From contig JBBHKE010003030.1 of the NCBI GenBank assembly GCA_037447655.1, positions 102,989 through 166,988 on the forward strand: 64,000 nucleotides of DNA. The letters are read 5' to 3'. The DNA is from Zygnema cylindricum. Taxonomy: Eukaryota > Streptophyta > Zygnematophyceae > Zygnematales > Zygnemataceae. Both the position numbers and the translations under genes were made by a program. The notes beneath the pieces are model-generated. The model was not told where the DNA came from. It saw only the letters and a program-made list of their open reading frames with translations, and searched no databases. This document shows, piece after piece, positions 11,738-23,095 of this stretch (the first letter of the stretch is position 1; the number at the start of each line of letters is the position of its first letter).

Positions 11738-12651
11738 AGATTACTCACGGAAACACCCACAGACTACCTCAAAAACAGTTGTGTTTCAAACAACACAGAT
11801 TACCCCACAATAAACAAAATCACCTCAGACTATACCAATGTGCAGTATACCATATACATTGTAAACTCCCAAAGTAACAGCCAAATCCACCAATGCATCT
11901 AGAAGATATAAGCTCCAGAGTCTCACAAAAACAACTGACAGCTTCACAAACTAACCACTTAGACTGCTCACAGAATCTTACAGAGATACTCGAATACAAT
12001 GAAACTTCCCACAAATATTGATTGTATATCATAGAATAACTCCACAAATTTTCACATGAAAGCACTAAACAAAGTTATCACACCAACAGGTCAAAGATGC
12101 ACAAAACAGTTTGTCATTGCTTTGATAAACTTGACTGCGATACACAAAATATTCTAAGTCCTACAAGTTATACTCAGAGATTTCACTCTTGAATGTACGG
12201 AGGCATACCAGCCGTACGGTATCTACCATCTACGTAAACTATTGTAAGTATACCCGAATAATTCAAGGTATGTCAGTCTGAACAGATCTACACTAATAAA
12301 CTAATTAGCCAAAAGACAAACCAATGTTGCTCAGGATATTTAAACCGACATCTCCGTAATCAATACACGCCATATTATCCGCAGTTGCGTTGTCTTGACT
12401 GCGTCGCAGCTGCTCCGTACCGGCAGCGCCTATTTCAATATTCCGTTTATTTTACATCGTATCGCTTCACGATCCGCCGTCCATTTGTCACAGCTTGTTC
12501 ACACCACTCAATGAGTCTTTTACGTCACTTTAATTATATCAATCCGTTCGCTCCCCCAATCCGTGAATTTATTCAAATCTCTATTTTAAATCCAATTAGC
12601 AGTTACGCACGAATTGTCTCGTACTCACGAAACTGACTTTACAAAACAACA
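11712..12651 (-). repeat. 5' LTR of element D (family beta)
   Basis: On the minus strand it starts TGTTGTTTTGTAAAGTCAG and ends GGCTATGGACAGCA. Its first 300 bases match the LTR of C and the fragment at 3331-3855 (GGACGGCGGATCG, GTGTGAACAAGC region). The start codon of gag lies 26 bases before its end. Confidence 0.8.
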
Positions 12652-12656
12652 GTCCA

Positions 12657-13775
12657 AAGGATGCAGGATGGATCATGGACACGGGAGCGTCTGCCCACAT
12701 GTGTTGGAACAAGGCGGTTTTTACGAATTTGCAACAAACATCTCCAAAGAGTATCTACTATGCTTGTGGCATGAGTGTTCAAACCTCAGCTCAGGGTGAT
12801 GTATCATTGATGGTAGATGTGGGGGGAAAATCGGTAGAGAGAACCCTTCACAATGTTTTGTATGTTCCAGATTTTAAGAAAAATCTTTTTTCTACATCAT
12901 TAGTGGAGAGAAAAGGCTTTGAAGTTGTTTTGAAAGGAGGGAGACAGGTTGTTAGCAAGAAAGGGAAAGTCGCAGTAACTGTAACTAGAGATGCGAGCAA
13001 AATGTAACGGATGGACATGGCTGAATAAAAGGAAAATGATGTTCTCTACTCTAGTGTCGAATCTGATAATGAGTTGTGGCACAAGAGATTAGGACACATG
13101 AATTATGATAGTCTAAAGAAAATGGTGAATTCAAGAAAAGTTGATGGAGTTTCTCTCACATCTCATCCTATAAAAACATGTGATGGTTGTTCACTTGGCA
13201 AGACCCACAAATTGCCATTTCCACAGGAAACAGACCATAGATCGGAAAAATTTATGCAGCTCATCCATTTTGATGTTCTCGGTCTTTCACAAGTGGCTTC
13301 GGCTGTAGGGGTCCACTATATGGTCACATTTACAGTTGACTACTCGAGGTACACCAAAGTTTACTTCATTCAACATAAAAGTGAAGTGTTTACTCACTTC
13401 AAAACATTACAAAGTGTGGGCGGAAAAGCTTCATGGCGTTCCAATATTGGAGCTAAGATCAGACAACGAGGAGAATACACATCGAAGGAATTCGAAGATT
13501 TTTTCCTTCAGGAAGGTATCAGTCAAAATCTTACAATTCTATATACACCGGAACAAAAAGGTGTTTCTGAGAGATTAAATAGGATAGTGACATAGAGTGC
13601 CCGCTCCATGCTTGCAGATAAAGGGCTAGATTTGAAATTCTGGGCTGAAACACTTAACTGTGCTGTTTATATTAAAAATAGAATTGCTTCTAGGTCTGTT
13701 AGCACTACAGCTTATAAAATTTGGACAAGGGAAAAACCTGATGTTAGTCACTTCAAGATATTTGACAGCAAGTGT
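12657..13775 (+). pseudogene. Copia C protease, pre-integrase and integrase, broken
   Basis: Resumes element C after D. Protease active site MDTGASAHMC (from 12675), then a beta-rich domain (LYVPDFKKNLFSTSLVE). Stops and frame changes occur near 13006-13030. GAG-pre-integrase with the HHCC module: LWHKRLGHMNYDSLKK and CDGCSLGKTHKLPFP. The integrase core keeps IHFDVLG (first Asp) and SERLNRIV (Glu), but the D-N-G-G-E-Y block is frameshifted near 13435 and a TAG lies near 13596. A last stretch (RSMLADKGLDLKFWAE to VSHFKIFDSKC) stops exactly where the LTR of E starts at 13776. Confidence 0.85.
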
Positions 13776-14777
13776 TGTTGTTCTATGACAACTGGTGCAG
13801 GTGGAGCTGCAGCAGTAGTAGTAGAAGAAGACATAGCTTAAGCAGAAGCTTTTCAAGAAGTCCCCACAAAAGACCTATTATTCACCACTTCAATATCTCA
13901 CAGTTTACTGAACTTTATCACACTGTAGATCCAGACTCACAGAACCCAATTAGCACACAACTTAGCACATAAGAACCTCAGCATACACACTGTTAACTCC
14001 CAAAGTTACAGCCAAATTGACACAGTAGACCATAAGATACAGGACCTGCAAGTTTCCCAAAAACTGCCTTTTGGTTTCCCTTATCCCAAAACTGGATACA
14101 AGAATATTTCTAAGTCCTAATCTTTATACTCTGAGAGAGCATCTACTACGTATTAGCCAATCAGATGTCAGTTACCTTGAATAGTAGTACTATACGATAG
14201 TACGACAAAGTACCCTAGTGTAATTCCAGAAGCTAATTCCAACTAGCCTAAAAAATGAATAGTGAAACACTATTTTCTAAAGCGCTACACTACAAAAATA
14301 ATCTCTTCAGGTATTTACAAATATGATGCCGTACATATAATGTTGCTTTGCTTAGTCAGCAACCTAAAATACTTCGAACCTGCTGTGGTAAACTTGTACG
14401 ACTATCTGGGACGCTTACGAAGCTCCTCGTCATCTGTGGTCCCCCTCAGAATTTCCCGCCGTTAGTCTGATGTGAATCAACGTCTGGTATTTGCTTTTTG
14501 GTATCACTGTTCCCAGATGTCCGAGCTAATTTCCGTCCGCTCGATCCGACGAATTCAGTCGTCCAATAGATGACATGTGGCCATGACCATTCCGCATTTC
14601 CTATACTGTCTAAAAAGCCGACGCATGTATATGTGACCGTACTAATACTCTTTAAAAAACATTCTACTGTCACACTATTTAAGGTAAGTACTACAGTTCA
14701 AACTTCATAAAATATTCTAAGTACTTAAGCTTCCCTCACAGCTCTATATACTAAAGACAAAGCTTTCAAAAACAACA
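13776..14777 (-). repeat. 3' LTR of copia element E (family beta-2)
   Basis: On the minus strand it runs from TGTTGTTTTTGAAAGC (14777), right after the polypurine tract TAGGGGAG, to ATAGAACAACA (13776). It contains an in-LTR gag start coding MSSSTTTAAAPPAPVV, 59 bases from its end, in the same phase as in other families. Left target-site flank AGTGT (13771-13775); its partner was not found. Confidence 0.8.
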
Positions 14778-16250
14778 CTCCCCTAAAGCTTTAGTCTCAG
14801 TTATTCAATTAGACCAATAGCCTTTCTGCAAAACTATAATTTAGGTGCAGGAAGAGCTTTAGTTAGCATATCTGCAACCATATTTTCATCCGGCAAATAG
14901 CAGATTTTAATGACCTTTGCAAACACATTCTCACGGACAAAATGCAGTCTGATATCCATATGTTTGCTCTTAAAGTGATGGCTGGGGTTAGAGGCTATGG
15001 CAATTGCTACCTGGTTGTTGCTGTTGTTTTGGAAAGCTTTAGTCCTCTCTATGCCTCGATTGTGAGAGAGAGAGAGTTTCACGACTTAGCATATGTTTGG
15101 TTGTAAGTTCGTTTCATTACACACCAGAATTGATGTTCCACTAGATCGGTAGGGAGTACACCTTTGTATACACTCCCAAGACACAAGTCACTACAAGAAA
15201 GAAGACACTCCAGAATATCCGATTGTTTGTGCATAGATATACTTGAGGACAAAATGGCACATGGAGATTTGTCTACGGTGCCGAATGTGATATGTACGCG
15301 GCTGAGGGAGACCACCGACAAATGCTGGTCCGTGTGAACCACATACACGACAAATGACGTGGCATATAGAATTCTACTCCTTTGTAAAAATCAAGTTAAG
15401 TAGATTTTTGTCTTTGTGTGGTTAGTTGATTAGTAAAGGAATCTTTTTGTGTGACGTACCTTGTTCGGTTTGAGCCGTAGGTATTTATTGTACGGCTGGT
15501 ATTCCTCCGTACGTTCAGCAGCATAGGCTTCAGTGTATATTAGTAGGACTTAGATAACTTTGAAGTTATGAACATTTTGTAGTCAGAAACTGTACAGCCT
15601 GTTTTTGGCATTTTCATCTGTGGATATCTCACAGATCTGTTGGCAGAATTACTTGAAATTTTGTGTGTGTGTTCATCCTGATATTATCTACTTTGTGGTA
15701 GATTTGCAGAGCTATTGTGTCTCTGGTTTGGGTTTTATCAACTGTTGAAGTTGCTGTTTTTCAGACCGGTTTTTGTGAAAGTTTCTTGCTTGGTTTGGTT
15801 CCGAGATGACTACACCGGCATCCTCATCGTCTTCGGTTCCGGTTGTTGTCTCAGAACAACAACTTTCGGCTGGGAATGTCTCCATAACTCGCGTCACTCC
15901 ATGTGCCGATTGTTACACTTGATCCTCCCACGTTAAGATCTGAATTCGTGGTCCCAACTAAGTATCGCATAACTCGCTTTGCAGCTTCCCAATCTGTCTT
16001 TTTCGGATTCTGCAAACTCCTGCTTAGAACCCGACTTTTGCCGCAATATGGGAACGCATACAATTCACAAAGTAGATAAGACTTCCCACTACTTGTCTAT
16101 AAGGAATTTCAGTCAAATTTTCATTTTGTGTTATGTCTCTAATTATAAATCTTGTGATGATTTCTAGCCTTTCAGCTTTGTGTTTATTTTCCATTGGAGT
16201 TGCACTAATTTTTGCATCTGACATATCAAATCTGTTTAGCATATTTTTGA
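14778..16250 (-). pseudogene. Copia E RT C-terminus and RNase H, split by a solo LTR
   Basis: Two pieces on the minus strand. Right piece (16250-15862): KNMLNRFDMSDAKISATPM, IPYRQVVGSLIYFVN, then WEAAKRVMRYLVGTT and the RNase H block GTWSDASYGDIPSRK. Left piece (15093-14834): NNQVAIAIASNPSHHFKSKHMD to ADMLTKALPAPKL. About 50 residues of RNase H, including the second catalytic block, are missing between them, so the intervening LTR insertion came with a deletion. The RT catalytic core is absent because F2 interrupts at 16250. Confidence 0.75.
15094..15861 (+). repeat. LTR (family beta-2) inserted in RNase H of E
   Basis: Starts TGTTTGGTTGTAAG, similar to beta starts, and ends CTCAGAACAACA. 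An ATG at 15806 opens MTTPASSSSSVPVVVSEQQ with 56 bases to the LTR end, the same phase as elsewhere. No matching 5-bp target duplication is seen, in keeping with a deletion at one side. The CACTACAAGAAA string at 15187 is probably chance. Confidence 0.6.
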
Positions 16251-17153
16251 TGCAAGTCTGTGGTCTCCATTGACCCAGAGAATGAGTAGCCAATGTAAAG
16301 CCTTTAGGATAATATTTTCCCCTTCTACTTTCCCTCTGAATAAGTGCCGCCCATGCACACAAATATCTTGACCACCCTCACCCCTGTGAGGACAAGACTC
16401 CCTTGAGTCAAACGCAAAAAGAATCACAGAATTTGCTCCCCTGAGAAGTAAGTTATGGCTGGTCAAAGATGACCTTTATAGTTACAAGCTCTCTTAGAGA
16501 GAGGTACCTAAATTTCACTAAGTCTTTGTCTGCCTACTTACGACTGCCTACTACTAAACCCTAGTCTAATACAAACACTATATAGTACAAGAAGGTACAC
16601 TTGGCGATGTACTTATAATACAGTCATTGTACGACATGGCTTTCAAAGTGACGCTTGTCAAAACGGGAGCCATGGTTCCTCCTCCCATCTTCTCCGGTAT
16701 CTAATAGTATGGTGCCACGTGGCGTCGCGTGACGTTATCCCCAAAGGCCGCCAAAATTTTATTGCGGGTGGCGGCTGCAATTGTTGCTGACCGATCATTT
16801 GTATTTATGCGGCTTCGATTTGCTTCCATGTATGAATTGATTAATGCGTGTTTTCGTTAGTCTGCTGCAAATTAGTCTGTTTAACAAATAGATGATTATA
16901 TGTGAAACGTAATACGTATATCGTTTCGCTAGTGCCTTAATGGATAAGGCTTAGGCCTAAATAGTAGTGTGTAGACCCCGGTTGAAATTCGACCAGAGGA
17001 AGTATTTTGCTACAAATAGTAAAATACCTTCTACTTCATTCTGCCTCCTTCTAAATGACGCGGCAGCCATGGCGTGCCTTTGGTTATCTTTTTCTCTCTC
17101 TTTAAATTCTAACTAAAATATAGAAGTGAACTATTAATTACCTCTTTCCAACA
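16251..17153 (-). repeat. 3' LTR of copia fragment F2 (family alpha variant)
   Basis: On the minus strand it starts TGTTGGAAAGAGG at 17153 after polypurine AAGGGGAG and ends ATGGAGACCACAGACTTGCA at 16251, again with ATG 20 bases from the end. A tRNA-like segment lies on the plus strand at 16930-16995, antisense to the element: GCCTTAATGGATAAGGC then GGTTGAAATTC. Confidence 0.75.
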
Positions 17154-18529
17154 CTCCCCTTAATTCTTAGTCACTTTTCAATTTTAATCCACAGTTTTCT
17201 TTGCAATAAATAACCTTAAAGGAAGGTACTAGTTTTGTCATCATGTGTGCAATCATTTCTTTATCATTTTTATGACCCAGTTTAATGATTTTATTTTCAA
17301 CCTTCTCTTTGACAAAGCTTAGTGTAATATCCATATGCTTAGCTTTGAAGTGATGTTTCAGATTAGCAGCAATAGAGATAGCAGCTTGATTATCACAAAA
17401 AACATCCTGAGTTCCTGTCTTCATGAACCCAAGTTCTTTAAAAATAGGTTTAACCCACATTAATTCTTTTGTGGCAACACAAGAAGCCATCTATTCAGCC
17501 TCCATAGTGGACCGAGCAACTACTTTCTGTTGCTTACTACTCCAACAGCATGCACCAGATCCAATTTGCAACACATATCCAGTCGTACACCGCGTTAAAG
17601 GCACATCTCCATAACTAGCATCACTCCAGGTTGTGATGTCAGTGTGCTCCCCTCCCAAATGCAACCACAATTCCCTTGTCCCCACCAGATACCTCATCAC
17701 CCTTTTGGCAGCCTTCTAGTCTCTCTTACTTGATTCATTTAGACTCTTGCTGAGGACTCCTACGGCTGCAGCTATATCCGGCCAAGTACAATTAATAAAA
17801 TATATTAAACTGCCTATAATCTGTTGATAAGGGATATTTTCCATAAATCTTCTTTCTATCTCATCTATCTCATCATTAATGATCAATATTCCTCCCTCTT
17901 CACTCCCCTCACACATTTTCTTCAAATCCATGGGAGTAGTACATCCGTTTGCTTTCTCCATTTGAATTTTTTCTAGCATATTACTAATTTCTTCTTTTTG
18001 AGGGAGTCTTATAATCCTATTCCCTCTATCTCTCACCATTTGAATTCCCAAAATGTACTTTGCTACGCCGAGATCTTTCATGTCAAAGTGGCTTCTAAGA
18101 TCCCGTTTTAGTTTGTTAATTTTATCTAGGGACTTTCTTAAGACCAACAAATCATCCACATAAATAGCAATAAATATCACTCCATCCTCATGCTGAAATA
18201 AATATATGGAGTGATATGAACTAATTCTGATATACCCCAAACCGGTCAAAAATTCGTCAAACTTTATTTTCCACTGTCGTGGGGCTTGCTTAAGCCCATA
18301 GAGTGATTTTATCAATTTGCAAACTTTGTTTTCTTCCCCACTTTCCACAAATCCTTTTGGTCGCCTCATGTAAATTTCTTCTTCTAACTCTCCGTGCAAA
18401 AAGGTCGTTTTAATATCCATCTGGTGAATTTCCATATCCTCCTCTGCGGCTTGTAAAATGTACGTTTTGTCAGATTCTGTGCGAATACCTTATTTACTGT
18501 AGAGGATATTAACTTGCCAAATTAGAGTA
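17154..18529 (-). pseudogene. Copia F2 reverse transcriptase and RNase H
   Basis: Best preserved RT of the stack. From 18435: MEIHQMDIKTTFLHGELEEE, KSLYGLKQAPRQWKIKFDEF, catalytic IAIYVDDLLVL, DMKDLGVAKYILGIQMVRD, then ITTWSDASYGD (17.63 kb), WSSKQQKVVARSTMEAE with a TAG, and VFCDNQAAISIAANLKHHFKAKHMD. Stops sit at the junctions near 17714 and 17490. The 5' part of RT and everything upstream is missing; the fragment ends beside a MITE. Confidence 0.85.
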
Positions 18530-18657
18530 CACCGCATAAATTAGGGTAAATTCTCTTTAGAAATAGCTTTGTCACATAAATTAGAGTAAATCACTCTAAT
18601 TATTTTTTTCTCTTTTTTACCCTAATTTTTTCATTACTCTAATTACGATGTGCGGTG
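18530..18657. mobile_element. MITE-like element, TIR CACCG, TA-flanked
   Basis: 128 bp beginning CACCGCATAAATTAGGG and ending GTGCGGTG, with TA on each side (18528-18529 and 18658-18659). It is A/T-rich, non-coding, and has internal echoes of TTAGGGTAA. Its terminal bases match the two longer elements at 34772-34988 and 39323-39524. It lies exactly between an alpha-type RT fragment and a different gag-integrase fragment. Confidence 0.55.
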
Positions 18658-20558
18658 TAGTGTTCCATTTAATCTTTTCGCAACTCCATTGTGTTCAAGA
18701 GAGTATGAAACCGTCAACTGGCGTGTAATTCTATGTTCCTTAAGAAAATATGAAAGCACCTGTGAGACATTCTCTCCTCCGTTATTGGACCTGAGATTTA
18801 GGATGGGGACTCCATGTATCTTTTCGCTCCAGACTTTGTATTCTCAAAAACATTCAAAAACTTCACTATTTCTTTTCAGAAAATACACCTTGGTATATCT
18901 CGAAAAATCATCCGTTTGTGTAAGCATATATCGAACTCCCCCCATGGAAGGTTTCTTTGAAAACCAAACATCCGAATGTATTACTTCTAAAACTTTCTTA
19001 GCTCTATGTCTACTTTTAATTGGAAATGGTAATTTGTGATTTTTTCCTAAAGCACATCCATCACATAACTCGTTTGACTTATCTTGAGACAATTTTACTC
19101 CTTTGATTACATCATTTTTCACCATATTCCCTAATCTCTCCCGATGAACATGCCGTAGCCTTTTATGCCATAGATCATTATCATTTGTTACAGCTCTGTA
19201 GAGAACTTTCATTCCATTAAATTCTTCCGCAAGATGAAGCCTATATATCATATTTTCCCCTCTAATTCCGACAGCTGCAACAAATCCATTCATACTGACT
19301 ACTTGTTTCCCATGCTTGAGATTTATTTCAAATCCTCTGCTCTCTACCAAAGATGTGCTAAAAAAAATTTTAAAGAACTGTGGAATATATAACATATCAT
19401 TCAAAGTCATGTCTATCATGTGACAGTCTATTTTGAGTTTGAGATTCACCTTTCCTTTCGAGTTTGCTACTACATAACTCTCATCTGCATAGTATATGTT
19501 TTGTGGTGAGATTGGCTCAAGAGTTTTAAGTAGATCACTCTCGCCGCACATGTAAGCAAATGCTCCCGTGTCCATAATCCATGTGTTTTCCTTTGGTCCG
19601 AATCTTCCACTTGTCATTGCAAACATTTCCTTTCCTGTCACAATTGGAAAATTGTTGATTTGTTTGTCAATTTTGTCTCTTCTTTCCTCTAAGACATTCC
19701 CTTTTTTGGCAGAAAAGGCAGATGCCTTCCTAGTTGCTTATAAGGTTTTCCTTTGTTGGAAGAGTGTCGGTTGTTGATCTATCCTTCGCGAAAATTTCTT
19801 GTCAATGCGTCTTTTTTTAAAACTGGACATTCTCGTACCAAATAACCCTTATTAAAGCAGTAAAAACATGACCATGTATTAGTTGATCGATCTGTCTGGT
19901 ATTGATTTATGTTTTGAAACTGAGTGTTTAATAATTGTCATGTCTTACTCCCTTTCATTGCTAGATTAGTATATTCTTCTTCTTATACTAGCTGAATTGT
20001 CATTGTTAGATTCTAGGATGACTGATCTAGTTTCTTTAGAGCATATGATGCGCCTTTTTATTCATCAGGCAAACCTCTCATAAGCAACATAGCTTGTTGT
20101 TTAGCTAGAATTACACCTCCTAAGCATGCATTTTCTAAGAACAGCTTTCTAAGACTATAACAATAATCTGAAATACGACCACCATTGTACTTTTACTCAA
20201 AAACACTTGTAGCAATTATCATTTGTCGCTGAACGTTCATATGTTGATACATATCTCCTAAGGATGTCCAAATTTCTTTTGCCTTAACCATTCGAATATG
20301 TGTCATTATGATTTCCAAAGATAGTGTCTGCATGAGCGCACTGACACATTGTGTATTCTTTTTGCGCCATGTAGGATCTGTTTCGGCAAGGGAACCGTCC
20401 ACCACATTCATAAGCTCTCTTTCGACAAAGTAGAGCTTCATGATTCCTCTCCAATAAAAGCAGTTGTCTCCATCAAACCTAGGTACTTTGGGCAATGAGT
20501 CCATAACATGTTGCTCTGCAGCAACAAGGACACTACCAAAAGCTGCAGAGTCACCCAT
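18658..20558 (-). pseudogene. Copia F1 gag, protease and N-terminal integrase
   Basis: Gag starts at 20558 with MGDSAAFGSVLVAAEQH, inside the LTR, then LPKVPRFDGDNCFYWRG, VVDGSLAETDPTW and IRMVKAKEIWTSLGDMYQ. Stops follow. A zinc knuckle near 19870 reads CFYCFNKGYLVREC, with the usual His replaced by Tyr. Protease: TWIMDTGAFAYMC (from 19641). Pre-integrase: LWHKRLRHVHRERL and CDGCALGKNHKLPFP. Integrase: VIHSDVW, TDDFSRYTKVYFLK and, frameshifted, NNGGENVSQVL and EHNGVAKRLN, ending at the MITE. The C-terminal integrase and RT that should follow are replaced by F2. Confidence 0.85.
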
Positions 20559-21766
20559 TTAATTCAGCAAAGGCAACCCAAAAGTACCACAGCAAAGGCA
20601 ACCCAAAAGTACCACACAAATGGCCAACTATGACCAGCTTACACTTAACACAATTCAAGCCACTTAGGCTTTAACACTATCAAAGCCACTTAGGCTACAA
20701 CAAAGCTCGCTGAGAGCTCACACTTAACACAATATACTAACAGAGTTTGAAGCAAAAACTCTAATCAGTCACAAAGTGACATATTCACAAAGACAACCTT
20801 AAACGTCACTTTCCTTAGTGAACTTGTACAACTTAATTTTTTCAAACGTCTAAGTCCTACTTTATACAAATACGTCAATCTAACTTCCTAACTACCAATA
20901 AGATCACTGTGGGCGCACTATCGTACTGTCGGTTCTACAAACTAGTACATTTAATCTAGAGTACAATTTTCTGCTGCGTTTAGCCCTGGTTTGTCCATAA
21001 ACATTTTAAATTGTATGGTACTAAGGGTGCGTCTCTATGTACTTCAAACTTAGAGAATTTCTTTGTTTTTTAGCGCCGATCCGGCGGACCCGGATTTTGG
21101 GTGTCCCTATGTCTATAAGGAGGAAATCGTAACTTACGCAATGACGATTGTATACGTCGACAGTACCTGTGACGGTGTTAGCGTCTACAATCCCTGTTGT
21201 CGCACGCTATTTTTTGGAACTGCTTGTGATGTCGCATGTCTTACCGTGACATTGTAGATGTACCCCATTGTAGACGTACCGCATTCCAGTCTGTGTAGTT
21301 TCACTGTTGAAGAAGATGTGTTTTGCCTTCGCATCTCCTATCTAGTCGATGTGAAATGGCATTGAAATTTCGAGACCCCTGCAAAATAAAAAGCCGAAAC
21401 GGACACAACCAAACCAATTATGTACTTTTCTTTGTCATATGAGAACGCAAACTGACAAAACATAGGGAATTCTGTACTTTTCTTTGTCCTCGAAAATAGA
21501 ATGAAGATTATCAAAAATTACGACATGTGCAAATATATGTTCCTATTTGTTTATCAAATATACCTAGTTTTAAAACAAATCACGCATTTGTTTTAATCTT
21601 AAGGTTTAAGATGACGTTTTTCGTCGTGGAAGTGGGTCGAAAAACACAAGACGACAAATTTTCGTACATCCTAAGGTCAAGGATGACGCAAATTATACTT
21701 TATAAATTTGCGATTCCTTCGTAAGGTTGAAACTTACGAGGTTAAGATCTAAGTTTTACAATAAAA
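20509..21766 (-). repeat. Probable 5' LTR region of F1; far boundary not determined
   Basis: Its 3' end is fixed by CAGAGCAACA at 20509, the gag phase (ATG at 20558, 50 bases before the end) and the diverged primer site TGTTATGGACTC (20508-20497). It includes a 25-bp direct repeat (AGCAAAGGCAACCCAAAAGT unit, 20567-20616). No convincing TGTT start is visible before element G begins at 21767, so part of this stretch may be unrelated intergenic DNA. The small open frames here have no recognisable product. Confidence 0.45.
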
Positions 21767-23095
21767 TGTAGAAATCGATGGTTATTTTATTATTTTCTAG
21801 GTCTAAATTGGAATATAGAAAGAAGCCGAGGAAGTCTGTCTCTAACTTCTCTCTCCAACTCCCACACTTGTTGCGGTCAATGAGAAGTTGGAAAGGAAGC
21901 TAGAGCCATGGCTACCTAGGCTATCCAGAGGTTTTACGAGGAGTACATTAGTTAATTTACAAATAGGTAGGTTTATTTACTAAAAGGTGTATGTCTGTTA
22001 CGGGATTTGATCCTGGTACATGCCGACCGTCAAAATGCCGGTAGCCACTAGCCTTAGCCGTTAAGTCTAGAAGTTACGATACACACTATAGGGTTTGATA
22101 TTTATTTAAATGTAAACACGTAGGAAAATTCATTTAACAACGGATGTTTACGAATACATAGATCTTGTTTTGTAAAACGTACAAATTTCTTTATGGACAA
22201 GAAACAAGTATCGCGCATTTTGTTTCTTTTACGAAACAAATACCGCAGAAGCATTTATGACGGCTACAATTGAAATTTGCATTCAAACGGACGGCCGAAA
22301 AGAAAGCCGAGATCGCGAAAGAGATTCTCGGTGTTTTGTGGTCTTCGCCACATCAGATGACACGTGGCACAATTACTTTGGATCGCGGCATCTCCGAGAA
22401 TTACGGGGTCGAATTCAGATATGACATGTGTCGACATTTAGGCCATGTCGTACAAATTCCGTACATAAAGTACACCGGCAGCTGTACTTTTATGTACGGC
22501 AATGTAATATGATTGGTGTCGTACACCAATAGATAGAGTTTGCATTCAATCGGACGGCCGAAAAAAAAGCCGAGATCGCTGAAAAGATTCTCGACGTTTT
22601 GTGGTCATCGCCACATCGGATGACACGTAACACAATTACTTTGGATCGCGACATCTCCGGGAATTACGGGGCCGAATTCGGATATGACATGTGTCGACAT
22701 TTAGGCCATGTCGTACAAATTCCGTACATAAAGTACACCGGCAGCTGTACTTTTATGTACGACACTGTAACATGATTGGTGCCGTACACCAGTAGATAGA
22801 GTTTGAGAGAGAGATAAGACTTAGAAAAATTGGTAGATAGGACCCTCTCTCCCAGAGAGCTTCTGTACAAAAGGTCAACTTTGACCCTCCATAACTTACT
22901 ACTCGAGGCGCAAATTCAGAGATTCTTTTTGCTATCGACTCAAGGAAGTCTTGCCTTCACAGATGTGAAGGTGGTAAGAGCTTTTGTTTTTGAGGGTGGT
23001 TGTTATTCGTGCTGAAAGACAAAGGGGTCAGGGTTATCATAGAAGCTTCGTGTGAGCTGCTTACTCTGAGGTCCTATGGAGGTCTTTGAGTTGCA
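21767..23095 (+). repeat. 5' LTR of element G
   Basis: 1329 bp from TGTAGAAATCGATGG to TTTGAGTTGCA. It is longer than the family norm because a 263-bp segment is duplicated in tandem. Antisense tRNA-like segment at about 22000-22070 (GGATTTGATCC; TTAGCCGTTAAGTC). The gag ATG at 23076 is 20 bases before the end. Confidence 0.9.
22278..22803 (+). repeat. 263-bp tandem duplication inside the 5' LTR of G
   Basis: The block beginning TGCATTCAAACGGACGGCCG at 22278 is repeated from 22541 with about 93-95% identity, through TGGTGTCGTACACCAATAGATAGAG. It spans the region with the repeated GTAC-rich motifs before the presumed transcript start. The 3' LTR of the same element has one copy (28490-28762). 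Confidence 0.85.

Larger units (their letters stand above)
8841..12651 (-). mobile_element. Copia-type element D, gag-only (non-autonomous), inserted in element C
   Basis: Bounded by a perfect 5-bp target duplication GTCCA (8836-8840 and 12652-12656), and splits element C between gag and protease. In minus orientation it has a 940-bp 5' LTR (12651-11712), a primer site, gag (11737-10973), a long non-pol region and a remnant of the 3' LTR (about 8841-8885) that keeps the terminus GGCTATGGACAACA. No protease, integrase, RT or RNase H is recognisable. It would have needed enzymes from another element. A solo LTR of another family sits inside (9302-10342). Confidence 0.8.

Noticed and set aside
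15187-15198. CACTACAAGAAA, identical to the end of plant CACTA (En/Spm) transposons
   Set aside because: No matching inverted end or 3-bp target duplication was found nearby, and it lies inside an LTR.
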